From Scytonema millei VB511283 (GTDB taxonomy: Bacteria; Cyanobacteriota; Cyanobacteriia; Cyanobacteriales; Chroococcidiopsidaceae), in assembly GCF_000817735.3 (NCBI RefSeq), contig NZ_JTJC03000001.1, positions 1,251,336 to 1,315,335 on the forward strand: 64,000 nucleotides of DNA. Reading direction: 5' to 3'. Below the pieces are notes generated by a model. The model did not search any database and was not told the DNA's origin. It saw only the letters and a list, made by a program, of their open reading frames with translations. Shown here in pieces: positions 19,731 through 28,033 of this stretch; the first letter of the stretch is position 1; each line of letters opens with the position of its first letter. A program made the position numbers and the translations under genes.

Positions 19731-20537
19731 ATGCAGCGTTCATTTTGGCGAAAAATCCCGGTTTTAGTAACAACATTTTTTCTGGCTGGGTTGGTTTGGA
19801 TGATGCAACCATCAGCAGCCCTAGCTTATGACAATCCAGAACTGCTACCCGATCGCCCTACCCCCGTCATTGACCTAGCAAAGACTTTTACCGATATTCA
19901 GGAAGAACAACTCGTAGCAGATTTAAATAAATTTACCGCTGACACTGGTTGGAAACTGCGAGTTTTAACTCAGTACGATCGCACTCCCGGTAGAGCAGTA
20001 ATTAACTTTTGGGGTTTAGATGACAAAAGTATTCTTCTAGTTGCCGACTCTCGCGGTGGTAACATCCTCAGTTTTAGCGTTGGCGACGCAGTTTACGAAC
20101 TTCTTCCCCGCACGTTTTGGATCGAACTACAAACCCGCTTTGGTAATTTGTACTACGTGCGAGAACATGGGGAAGACCGCGCCATTCTCGGAGCTTTAGA
20201 ATCTGTTGAAAGCTGTTTAGTCAAAGGCGGTTGTAACGTCGTTCCTGGTCTACCAAGAGAACAATGGATTCTCACCCTAATTACATCAACACTAGGAGGC
20301 GTAATTTGTGGTTTTGCCGCTCAACCCCGTCGTCCAGGACAAGCTCTAGCTTGGCAGTGGGCTTTGATTTTCTCGCCGTTGTGGGGCATATTATTCATTG
20401 CTTTCGGCATTGGACCAGTTGTCACGCGCACTACGGAATGGCTACCTCTGATCCGCAATATCTCAGGCTTTCTGATTGGAGCGCTCGTAGCATATCTCAC
20501 GCCAATATTTGGTCGTTCATCTGCTTCTGAGACGTGA
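19731..20537 (+). CDS. psb32: TPM-domain protein, Psb32-like
   Basis: A 268-aa protein with a signal sequence (about 1-33, ending AALAYDNPELLP) followed by a TPM domain (about 45-160) with QEEQLVADLNKFTADTGWKLRV and SILLVADSRGGN. The C terminus has two membrane segments (about 183-200 and 211-235). The family includes cyanobacterial Psb32 and plant TLP18.3, which help repair or protect photosystem II in the thylakoid lumen. The ATG at 19731 was preferred to a TTG at 19725. Assignment rests on the YDNPELLP start and overall layout. Confidence 0.75.
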   Translation: MQRSFWRKIPVLVTTFFLAGLVWMMQPSAALAYDNPELLPDRPTPVIDLAKTFTDIQEEQLVADLNKFTADTGWKLRVLTQYDRTPGRAVINFWGLDDKSILLVADSRGGNILSFSVGDAVYELLPRTFWIELQTRFGNLYYVREHGEDRAILGALESVESCLVKGGCNVVPGLPREQWILTLITSTLGGVICGFAAQPRRPGQALAWQWALIFSPLWGILFIAFGIGPVVTRTTEWLPLIRNISGFLIGALVAYLTPIFGRSSASET

Positions 20538-20539
20538 AT

Positions 20540-20700
20540 TTTGATAATCGGTAATGGGTAATGGGTAGTTGCTGGTTGACGGTTGACGGTTAACTGGTTA
20601 CTGGTCACCAGCCACTAGCCACTAGTCACTAGTCACTAGCCACTAGTCACTGACAACTGATAACTGATAACTGATAAACTGGTCACTGTCCCTAGCTCCC
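20540..20700. repeat. Mixed heptamer repeats
   Basis: Tandem units GGTAATG, GGTTGAC, CCACTAG/TCACTAG and AACTGAT follow one another between psb32 and the cobH-like gene. They leave no room for another gene. Confidence 0.85.
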
Positions 20701-20711
20701 AGCCTTTCTCT

Positions 20712-21332
20712 ATGGAATGGCACATGATTGATGCCCAAAATCTGGCGATCGTCGATCGCGAGGTTGGCGATTATGACTTTTCTCCCGCAGAATATGAGAT
20801 CGTCCGTCGTGTTATTTATACAACTGCTGATTTTGAGTATAAGAATTTAATTCATTTCTCAGAAACGGCAATGCAAACAGGAGCGGCGGCGATCGCGGCT
20901 CGCTGTACGATTGTGGTGGATGTACCGACAATCCAAGTTGGCATTCTACCCCAGATTCAAAACACCTTTGCCAATCCCCTTTATTGCAGCTTAGACGCGA
21001 TCGCTCGTCCGCAAAAAGATAAGACTGCTACAGCTTGGGGAATCGAAAACCTCGCTCAGCGCTATCCCGAAGCAATTTTTGCGATCGGTCAAGACCACAG
21101 TGCATTAGCAATTTTGATAGATTTAATTGCTACTGGCGCAGTTAAGCCAGCTTTGGTCATTGCCACACCTGGGGGATTTGTCGATGTGGATGCGACCAAA
21201 AAACGCTTGCAGGAATTTTCCGTACCCCAAGTTTGGACGGAGGGTTCCAAGGGTGGTGCAACGGTAGCTACAGCAATTTTGAACGGATTGCTAGAACTAG
21301 CTTGGCTGGCTTACACCCCTGAAGAGAGCTGA
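20712..21332 (+). CDS. cobH: Precorrin-8X methylmutase-like protein (CobH/CbiC family)
   Basis: Family enzymes move a methyl group from C-11 to C-12 of precorrin-8X (or cobalt-precorrin-8) to give hydrogenobyrinate or cobyrinate in cobalamin synthesis. The 206-aa protein is full length, with family segments DFSPAEYEIVRRVIY, TIVVDVPTIQVGI and VWTEGSKGGATVATAILNGLLE. At the position where characterised members have the catalytic His of the RxIHxT motif, this protein reads RRVIYTTADF, with Tyr36. It may therefore be a diverged paralogue or use another proton donor. No other cobalamin genes are adjacent. Confidence 0.82.
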   Translation: MEWHMIDAQNLAIVDREVGDYDFSPAEYEIVRRVIYTTADFEYKNLIHFSETAMQTGAAAIAARCTIVVDVPTIQVGILPQIQNTFANPLYCSLDAIARPQKDKTATAWGIENLAQRYPEAIFAIGQDHSALAILIDLIATGAVKPALVIATPGGFVDVDATKKRLQEFSVPQVWTEGSKGGATVATAILNGLLELAWLAYTPEES

Positions 21333-21334
21333 GA

Positions 21335-21360
21335 GAATTCGGAATTCGGAATTCGGAATT
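21335..21360. repeat. (AATTCGG)n heptamer repeat
   Basis: GAATTCG is repeated about four times just after the cobH-like stop. The same unit is found in frame within the GH31 gene. Confidence 0.85.
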
Positions 21361-21412
21361 AAATTGCACCCCACTTTCTGCCAATAACTGGTTACTGGTC
21401 ACTGATAACTGT

Positions 21413-22147
21413 CTACCATTCCCGATCTTGTCTCGGTAGCTGAGGCGGTTCTTTTCTTTGAGGGGGACGGCGAGGAGAGCGAGGTTCTTCTTCGGATTCT
21501 AAGCGATCGCGACGGATGCGGTTGCTGACTTCCACAAAGACATCTCGTTGCAAGAATGGATAGTCACTCACCCAAATATCGCGGCTGGGGATGTAGATAT
21601 CGGTGACTTTGGTAATATTGCTCAAATCGGCGCGATTTGACAGTACGATCATTTCCGCCACTTGACGGCGGGCAATCCCTTTGTGACTGCGGCGCAATGG
21701 TACTTGTACCTGGATGGAAAAACCAGTTTCATCTCCAACTTCGACATTTAGACGGCGTTCTAGGTTGTCTACATAGACTAGTTCGCCTTTATTGTTAACT
21801 GTTTCTTCTCTACCAATTAGCTCTTCTGAAATATAAACGTCTAAGATTCGACCGCGAAAGAAACCGCTGTATTTGTATTTGCGGTACTGTGCGTTACGCA
21901 AACTCGCCCACAGTACGGGACCCCACAGCCAATAAAAACCGCCAACCACCCCAAAGGGAAGTAGCAAACCCCCAAATCCCTCACCCAACAGCCATCGCAA
22001 CAACAACACAACGACAACAGCGACAACCGAAGCTAGCAATCGGCGCAGAAAGTCAGAAAATTTTCCCCAAACGTAGCGATATTGATCGCCCGTAGCAATA
22101 CGAGGAATGAGTTGTTCAAACTTCTGGCGCGTGAGTGGGACGAGCAT
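21413..22147 (-). CDS. Conserved cyanobacterial membrane protein of unknown function
   Basis: A 244-aa protein. A short N-terminal part (with FEQLIPRIATGDQYRYVWG) precedes two close hydrophobic segments (about 35-55 and 60-82). A soluble C-terminal domain with beta-strand-like pattern follows (GRILDVYISEELIGREE...), and the tail is rich in Arg/Pro/Glu (EEPRSPRRPPQRKEPPQLPR). I do not recognise a functional family. It is 60 bp downstream of dapB on the same strand, with an AACTGTT-type palindromic repeat between. Confidence 0.7.
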   Translation of the reverse strand: MLVPLTRQKFEQLIPRIATGDQYRYVWGKFSDFLRRLLASVVAVVVVLLLRWLLGEGFGGLLLPFGVVGGFYWLWGPVLWASLRNAQYRKYKYSGFFRGRILDVYISEELIGREETVNNKGELVYVDNLERRLNVEVGDETGFSIQVQVPLRRSHKGIARRQVAEMIVLSNRADLSNITKVTDIYIPSRDIWVSDYPFLQRDVFVEVSNRIRRDRLESEEEPRSPRRPPQRKEPPQLPRQDREW

Positions 22148-22207
22148 GAGGGACTGGGGAGTAGAGTTTTGTTGACGGTTAACCGTTAACAGTTAACTGT
22201 CAACTCT

Positions 22208-23038
22208 TTACAATATTTTTTCTAACCCATAAACGAGGGTTTTGAGTTGGATGACTTTACGGATCGCTAGCAGCACTCCTGGCATGTAGCAGGCGCGATC
22301 GCTCGTGTCGTGACGCAAGGTATAAATTTGACCTGCTGAGCCAAAAATCACTTCTTGATGGGCAATTAACCCTGGTAGGCGGACGCTATGTATACGAATA
22401 CCTTCTGCTGCGACGCTACCTCTCGCACCTGGTAATTTTTCCGTTTCTTCTACCTGGGGTGGATTAAAAATTTTCCCCAACCCAGCTAGCATCTGTGCGG
22501 TTTGCAATGCCGTACCGCTAGGTGCATCAGCTTTTTGGTTGTGGTGCAGTTCGATAATTTCGACGTGATCGAAATATTGGGAAGCTTGAACTGCTGCTTG
22601 TTGCAACAAAACCATCCCAATTGAGAAGTTGGGAATCATCAAACATCCAGTACTGGCTTTGTCAGCAAATTCCGCTAAGTCTTGAATCTGTGCTGGACTT
22701 AAGCCTGTCGTACCGACGACTGGACGCACTCCATAGGCGATCGCCGAGCGGATATTGTCATACACTGTACTCGGATGGGTAAAGTCTACCATCACCCCAA
22801 TTTGCCTTTCTTGCCCCGCCATCGCCAGCATTGGTTCTAATTGGTCGGTAATTGGGACTTCCAATGGTTCTGGTAAACCCGCTAGTTCTCCTGCATCTTT
22901 ACCTTGGTGTTCTGGGTTGCGATCGATTGCCCCTAGTAAGGTCAGATCGGCAGCTTGGGAAACTGCTTTGACAACTTCGCGTCCCATTTTGCCCGCAGCA
23001 CCATTGATGACTACTGGGATTGGATATTGGCTATTCAT
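22208..23038 (-). CDS. dapB: 4-hydroxy-tetrahydrodipicolinate reductase
   Basis: NAD(P)H-dependent reductase of the diaminopimelate/lysine pathway. It is 276 aa and full length. The nucleotide-binding loop NGAAGKMGR is at 12-20. The catalytic region [15 protein letters not shown] at 164-178 has H165/H166 and K169, and substrate-binding residues are in the same DAPSGTA segment. The start ATG at 23038 is unambiguous. Confidence 0.96.
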   Translation of the reverse strand: MNSQYPIPVVINGAAGKMGREVVKAVSQAADLTLLGAIDRNPEHQGKDAGELAGLPEPLEVPITDQLEPMLAMAGQERQIGVMVDFTHPSTVYDNIRSAIAYGVRPVVGTTGLSPAQIQDLAEFADKASTGCLMIPNFSIGMVLLQQAAVQASQYFDHVEIIELHHNQKADAPSGTALQTAQMLAGLGKIFNPPQVEETEKLPGARGSVAAEGIRIHSVRLPGLIAHQEVIFGSAGQIYTLRHDTSDRACYMPGVLLAIRKVIQLKTLVYGLEKIL

Positions 23039-23253
23039 TGCTTTGACGATCTCAGTCTTATCAAGGGCATTTTGGACTAATTAAGGATAGCAACTTAAGG
23101 ATGGCAATGGCTGACGTAGATTGGAGTGCTTACCGTTTGACACTGCTTCTCTTTTAAAAAAACTATATATTTATTGTAACCTAAATAAGCTTTGAGGATT
23201 TTATTTAATTAATTTACCTCTATAGCAAGCTCAATTCTAAATTTCAACTGTTT

Positions 23254-24816
23254 ATGCCAACTCTTCGTCACGTCAATTTTAAATGGCTGCGCTTACTATT
23301 TATAATTATTTTGTGTGTAGGAATAGCTTTTCGAGTTACGAATATCGATAAAAAAGTTTATTGGCACGACGAAGCTTATACTTCTTTAAGAATTGCTGGC
23401 TACACGATGAAAGACTTTTCTCAAGGAGCATACGCTCATCGAGACAGCAGTATCAAATACTTGCAAACGTTTCAACGTTTCAAACCTGGAAGTCAGTTAA
23501 AAGATACAATTCATTCTCTTGCGGTAGAAGACTCTCAACATCCACCTTTGTATTATGTTTTGTTGAGATTTTGGGTAAAATTATTTGGTAATAGTGTTAC
23601 TGCAATTAGAAGTTTAAGTATATTCTTTAGCTTCTTAGTATTTCCTTGTTTATATTGGTTGTGTCTGGAATTGTTTCAATCGTATCTCATCGCCTGGATG
23701 GCGATCGCACTTTTAGCAGTCTCTCCGGTGCATGTTTTATTTGCCCAAGAAGCAAGGCAATACGCTCTCTGGACGGTGACAATTTTAGGATCGAGTGCCG
23801 CTTTGCTCAGGGCAATTCGACTGAATAAAACCCAGATTTGGATTGTCTATGCTTTCGCTTTAGCAACTAGTTTTTATACTTTTTTCTTGTCTGGATTAGT
23901 AGCCGTTGCTCATGGAATTTACGTTTTCATCATTGAAAAATTTAAGTTGAGCAAAAGAGCGATCGCTTATCTTCTCTCCTCGGGTTTGAGCTTATTACTT
24001 TTTACCCCTTGGATATTGAGCTTAATTCAGAACTATTCCATGTTTCAGATGACGACTGGATGGACGAATAATGCTTTACCCGCAGACATTTTTAGTCGTC
24101 GCTGGCTACTCAATATCGGTCATGTATTTTTCGATCTGGGTTTGGAAAAAGATCCGGAATTTCTGATTGTCTACTTTCTTTTATTATTTCTGATAGTTTA
24201 CGCAGTGTATTTCACAATACGTCACGCACCTTTAAGGGTTTGGCTGTTTATTATTACCTTAATGGCTGCAACTACTTTACCGTTACTAATACCAGATATC
24301 ATTAAAGGCGGACAAAGATCGATCGTACCTCGTTATTTGTTTCCTGGTTATTTAAGCATTCAGCTAGTTGTTGCTTATTTACTGAGCAAAAAAATCAGTC
24401 AATCGAGGCTATTAGCTCGTAGAATTTGGCAAGCGATCGCAACTTTACTCATTTTGGCTGGAATCATATCTTGTACGCTTAGTTCCCAAGCTAATACCTG
24501 GTGGATTAAAGAAATTAGTTATAGTAATCCTCAAGTAGCCAGCTTTCTCAATAGAGCAAATAATCCTCTCATAGTTTCTACTAATGGTTGCATCAACAAT
24601 GGTAATTTACTTTCCCTTAGCTACTTATTAGAGCCAAAAGTTCGATTAAGATTAGTTGATATCGCTCCCTTAAAAGAGATACCAAAAAATTCTGGCGATA
24701 TCTTTATTTATGGAGATTGTACAGAACCGGTGCGCGATAGTCTTATTAAGAAAAAACACAAACTAGAGCTAATCTTACCTTATTTATGGCAACTAAAATC
24801 AGGAAAAGAGAATTAA
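23254..24816 (+). CDS. GT39-like (PMT/ArnT-type) membrane glycosyltransferase
   Basis: A 520-aa polytopic protein with about 10-12 hydrophobic segments. After the first membrane segment comes WHDEAYTSLRIAGY, the D-E motif of the first periplasmic loop that binds lipid-linked sugar donors in the PMT/ArnT (GT-C) fold. DSQHPPLYYVLLRFWVKLFGN fits the same fold. Such enzymes use polyprenyl-phosphate sugars to modify lipids, glycans or proteins on the outer side of the membrane. Acceptor unknown. Local base composition is AT-richer than the preceding housekeeping genes. Confidence 0.8.
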   Translation: MPTLRHVNFKWLRLLFIIILCVGIAFRVTNIDKKVYWHDEAYTSLRIAGYTMKDFSQGAYAHRDSSIKYLQTFQRFKPGSQLKDTIHSLAVEDSQHPPLYYVLLRFWVKLFGNSVTAIRSLSIFFSFLVFPCLYWLCLELFQSYLIAWMAIALLAVSPVHVLFAQEARQYALWTVTILGSSAALLRAIRLNKTQIWIVYAFALATSFYTFFLSGLVAVAHGIYVFIIEKFKLSKRAIAYLLSSGLSLLLFTPWILSLIQNYSMFQMTTGWTNNALPADIFSRRWLLNIGHVFFDLGLEKDPEFLIVYFLLLFLIVYAVYFTIRHAPLRVWLFIITLMAATTLPLLIPDIIKGGQRSIVPRYLFPGYLSIQLVVAYLLSKKISQSRLLARRIWQAIATLLILAGIISCTLSSQANTWWIKEISYSNPQVASFLNRANNPLIVSTNGCINNGNLLSLSYLLEPKVRLRLVDIAPLKEIPKNSGDIFIYGDCTEPVRDSLIKKKHKLELILPYLWQLKSGKEN

Positions 24817-25345
24817 ATTTAGAGATGTAAGGATAAAGATCCCCTTAAAAAGGGGGAGACAAGATTGTACTTAACTTAATTCCCCTTAAAAAGGAGGAGA
24901 CAGAATCATTCTTAGCCTCTCTTTTCCAAAGAAAAAGACAAAACCATTCTTAGCCCCCCTTTTCAAGGCGGGTTGGGGGATCTCATTGAGTGGATAAATC
25001 AATAGAATCATTCTTAACCCCTCTTTTCCAAAGAAAAAGACAAAACCATTCTTAGCCCCCCTTTTCAAGGGGGGTTGAGGGGATCGAATCAAAACCTACG
25101 AAGTATTTTAACGCTCTACAAGTCTAACTAAAGTTAAATTCACTCATTTATGGCATTCGCTCAAAACTCCTACTCAAGAGAGAAGATATGCGATCGCCTC
25201 CTACGGCAAGATCGATCCGAAAACTAAAATTAAAACAAAGCAATTAAGGAGCGCTTATTGTTAGCAACCTTAGCAATTGTGTTTCTAAAAGTTTTTACTC
25301 TAAAGAAACGCTAATTTTAGTAATCAAAATCATTGGAGGATTCAA
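24817..25345. repeat. Intergenic repeat block with two 82-bp direct copies
   Basis: A small hairpin CCCCTT-AAA-AAGGGG is at 24841-24855. Two near-identical 82-bp copies at 24902-24983 and 25004-25085 (period 102 bp) each end in the dispersed motif TAGCCCCCCTTTTCAAGG. A 68-aa open frame across them is repeat-derived. From 25090 to 25330 I see nothing but the leader of the next gene. Confidence 0.85.
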
Positions 25346-25714
25346 ATGAAGCAAGTAGTTGATAAATTGAAGAACATGGGCTTGCGTCGAATCGTTACCC
25401 TATTTTTAGCAACGATCTTATTTGTCGCGCTGCCAGCATTCCAAGCAAACGCTGTAGAATCTCCAGCAGGAGAATACAACCCTGTCACTCCTGATACTGT
25501 CAAGCGCATTCAAGAAAAAGCTGAAGATTTGGGAGACGCGCCAGGTAGAAGAATAGGTAATACTGGGCTAGAAAATATCAAGACGCTACCCAAAAAGATT
25601 CCTGAAGTCCTCGACCTCAAAGCCAAGCAAACTAAAGTAACATTTGACACTAAAGAGCCGAACAAAAAAGCAGCTATGGATGAGGCTCAAGCAGAAGTTG
25701 AGAACAAACGCTAG
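25346..25714 (+). CDS. Small exported protein of unknown function
   Basis: A 122-aa protein with a clear signal peptide (basic start, hydrophobic IVTLFLATILFVALPAF, cleavage after QANA). The mature part is about 83 residues, hydrophilic and Lys/Glu-rich, without Cys, and contains an IKTLPKKIPEVLDLKAKQ helix-like stretch. A strong TTGGAGGA Shine-Dalgarno site is 6 nt upstream of the ATG. No family is recognised; it may be a lumenal or periplasmic protein. It is convergent with the porin gene. Confidence 0.75.
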   Translation: MKQVVDKLKNMGLRRIVTLFLATILFVALPAFQANAVESPAGEYNPVTPDTVKRIQEKAEDLGDAPGRRIGNTGLENIKTLPKKIPEVLDLKAKQTKVTFDTKEPNKKAAMDEAQAEVENKR

Positions 25715-25738
25715 AGATTGCTATCTTGGGTTGCGTTT

Positions 25739-27427
25739 TTAAAAAGAGAATACGGTGCGGAGAGTACCAGTAATAATTGTGCCATTATCTGCTTGATTGC
25801 TAGGGTTGGCGATCGCTTGAACTAAAGGGGCGATCGCTAGATTTTCATTTAGGGGAAAGCTATAGTAGGCTTCAAAGTTTGTTTGAGTCGCATCCCCTAC
25901 AGCATTTTCCACAAAAGGCTGACCTGCCGCAATTCCTGCTACAGCACCAGGTAGTAATAAATTGCGTAAAGATATCCCCACCATCCAGTAAGACGGTTCG
26001 AGATCTCCAAAAATTGTATCGTCATAGTTACCGTAGCCGTAGCGCCCGAAAAGCCCAAGTTGGCGCGATAAATCGAGTTCGACATTCGCTCCAAACACAT
26101 CGAAATGGCGATCGAATGTATTTCCACCACTGTACTGTAAGCGTACAGTAAAAGCTGGGTTGGGAGAGTATTCTAACTCAACCGTTCCCTGATAAGGATT
26201 GCCAAATAAACCGCGATCTCCACCCTCATCTGGGTAGAGTAGAGTTGTTAAAGCCGATATGCCTTCAACCTCATCGCGACTGCCAGAATTTTCAGCGTCT
26301 GCCGCAAGATACATTGCCCGTAACGTGAAAAACTCGTTCGCTTGCCAGTTAACAACCGCCCCAGCGCCTTGTTCGTGAATCGGAAAGAGAAGGTAGTTGT
26401 TAACCAGCGCTTGAGTCGAAAAATCAACAAAACTGCGGTTAGCATAACGATTGCGATCGAGATAATCTGTAGGTGCGATCGCAGTCCCTAAAACGACTTG
26501 GAGATTTTTGGCGGCGCTAAAGCTGTAGTAAAGCCGACCCAGCCCCAAGTTTCCATTCCTAGACGGTCTGACCGAGAAATCAAGTCCGCTGCCGAAATTA
26601 GGTTCTAATACTCCGGCTGCATTATCGCGGTTGCCGTTACTGCCAGTATCTAAGCGAATTTTGAGTAAGTCAGTACCAGAAAAACTCGTATCAAAATCTA
26701 ACTGAGTCCTGTAAAATAACGTAGTAATAGGATTATTATCGGCAATTTCCGTACCTGTAGGGTCGCGAAGGGAATCGCCGCCAAAGCCACCCCCATTAAT
26801 TGCAAAGATAACTTGACCTGCAAGTTTAGTCGTTGTGGAAAACTCATGTGCCTGGAGTACGGCGCTTCGAGCTTCCAGCGAGTCTAAACGGCTTTGTAAA
26901 GCTTTTAATTCCGCAGTATACTCTTGCAGAAGTTTTTCGAGAGTCGCTAAATCATCTTGAGTTGCTTGTACTGGCTTGCCATTAGCGATCGCTCCCTCCA
27001 ATTGCCGTACCACCGCACTCAAAGCCGCCGCAAATTCGTAGCGACTCAAAGCACGATTGCCGAGAAAATTTCCATTCGGATAGCCTGTAACTATTCCATA
27101 GCGCGAGATTAAAGATTGCAACGCTCGACTTGCCCAGTCGTCGGGTTGCACGTCAGAGAGTTGGGAAACTTGGGAAGTCGGGAGTTGGGAGTGGGAGGGT
27201 GGGAGTTGGGAGTGAGAGAGTGGGAGTTGGGAGTTGGGAGTGGGAGAGTGGGAGTCGGGAGTGGGAGAGTGGGAGTTGGGAGTTGGGAGTTGGGAGTCAG
27301 TATGACTTTTAACTTTTGACTTTTGACCTTTGACTTTTATTGACGTTTGGGCTTGTAGTGGAGTTATCTGAGCTAAAAAGCACAGAATGCTAATACCACT
27401 GACTAGGAGGGAATAATATTTGCCCAT
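25739..27427 (-). CDS. SLH-domain carbohydrate-selective porin (OprB-type)
   Basis: A 562-aa outer-membrane beta-barrel of the cyanobacterial SLH-OprB class. A signal peptide ends about residue 27 (LQAQ). Residues about 29-86 are a Ser/Pro/His/Gln-rich linker encoded by repeat DNA. One SLH domain lies at about 87-146 (LSDVQPDDWASRALQSLISRY...GYPNG). A coiled coil follows (about 165-195, LLQEYTAELKALQSRLDSLEAR), then the barrel, ending in GTLRTVFSF with a terminal Phe. The SLH domain binds peptidoglycan-linked polymer and the barrel passes ions or small solutes; the exact solute is not shown. Confidence 0.92.
   Translation of the reverse strand: MGKYYSLLVSGISILCFLAQITPLQAQTSIKVKGQKSKVKSHTDSQLPTPNSHSPTPDSHSPTPNSQLPLSHSQLPPSHSQLPTSQVSQLSDVQPDDWASRALQSLISRYGIVTGYPNGNFLGNRALSRYEFAAALSAVVRQLEGAIANGKPVQATQDDLATLEKLLQEYTAELKALQSRLDSLEARSAVLQAHEFSTTTKLAGQVIFAINGGGFGGDSLRDPTGTEIADNNPITTLFYRTQLDFDTSFSGTDLLKIRLDTGSNGNRDNAAGVLEPNFGSGLDFSVRPSRNGNLGLGRLYYSFSAAKNLQVVLGTAIAPTDYLDRNRYANRSFVDFSTQALVNNYLLFPIHEQGAGAVVNWQANEFFTLRAMYLAADAENSGSRDEVEGISALTTLLYPDEGGDRGLFGNPYQGTVELEYSPNPAFTVRLQYSGGNTFDRHFDVFGANVELDLSRQLGLFGRYGYGNYDDTIFGDLEPSYWMVGISLRNLLLPGAVAGIAAGQPFVENAVGDATQTNFEAYYSFPLNENLAIAPLVQAIANPSNQADNGTIITGTLRTVFSF
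27170..27343 (-). repeat. Heptamer/hexamer repeat encoding the porin linker
   Basis: The plus strand reads repeated GGGAGTTGGGAGTGGGAGAGT, followed by AACTTTTGACTTTTGAC units. Both are common in spacers of this window. Read on the minus strand they give repeated SHSQLP, NSQLP and HSPTPDS peptides in frame between signal peptide and SLH domain. Confidence 0.9.
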
Positions 27428-27581
27428 TTTTTAGCGAAAGTGTTTGAAAGTGCCTGCTGGGATGAATTTGCGATCGCGCCAGATAACAAATCTTTCGATG
27501 AGCCACAGGTGTGTTAAATCCTATATGCGATGATACAGTCTATTTGTACGGATACTAAATTTTTCTGTATTGGGTTGAATC

Positions 27582-28016
27582 GTGAACCAACCGCTCAGGT
27601 TTGACGTAACCGAGAAGCCGCATCCTGAAGACATAGAATTTATTTTGCAACAACTGCTGGCATTTAATCGCGATCGCGCGGGTGAAGGGAATTTCCAGCA
27701 GTTAGCTATCTTTTTGCGAGATGCAGGCGATCGTTTGGCTGGCGGATTGATTGGTTCGACTTATTGGCAGTGGTTGTATGTCGATATTTTATGGATAGAT
27801 GAAACTTGGCGCGGACAAGGCTACGGTCATGCTTTACTGGAGGCTGGGGAGCAAGAAGCTGTCAGACGCGGCTGTAAATATGCTTGTTTAGATACATTTA
27901 GTTTCCAAGCACCAGAATTTTACCAGCAACAGGGATACGTCATTTTTGGTGAATTACCAAATTTCCCGCCAGGTTACAGCAGATTCTTTCTTAAAAAAGA
28001 GTTGTCACCAAATTAA
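27582..28016 (+). CDS. GNAT-family N-acetyltransferase
   Basis: A 144-aa single-domain acetyltransferase. The acetyl-CoA-binding motif is WRGQGYGHALLEAGEQEA (about 86-103), and the C-terminal FYQQQGYVIFGEL is typical of the family. The only reasonable start is the GTG at 27582. It is followed after 17 bp by the NHLRC2-like gene, so they probably share a message. Acceptor substrate unknown. Confidence 0.82.
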   Translation: MNQPLRFDVTEKPHPEDIEFILQQLLAFNRDRAGEGNFQQLAIFLRDAGDRLAGGLIGSTYWQWLYVDILWIDETWRGQGYGHALLEAGEQEAVRRGCKYACLDTFSFQAPEFYQQQGYVIFGELPNFPPGYSRFFLKKELSPN

Positions 28017-28033
28017 GTTCGGGAGGACATGAC

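Noticed and set aside
24886-25092. 68-aa minus-strand ORF with duplicated PPLKRGAKNGFVFFFGKE segments
   Set aside because: It is a translation of the two 82-bp direct repeats; no ribosome site and no conserved protein character.
27116-27319. Plus-strand ORFs rich in GVGSWELGV over the porin start
   Set aside because: They are the antisense of the GGGAGTT repeat inside the porin gene.
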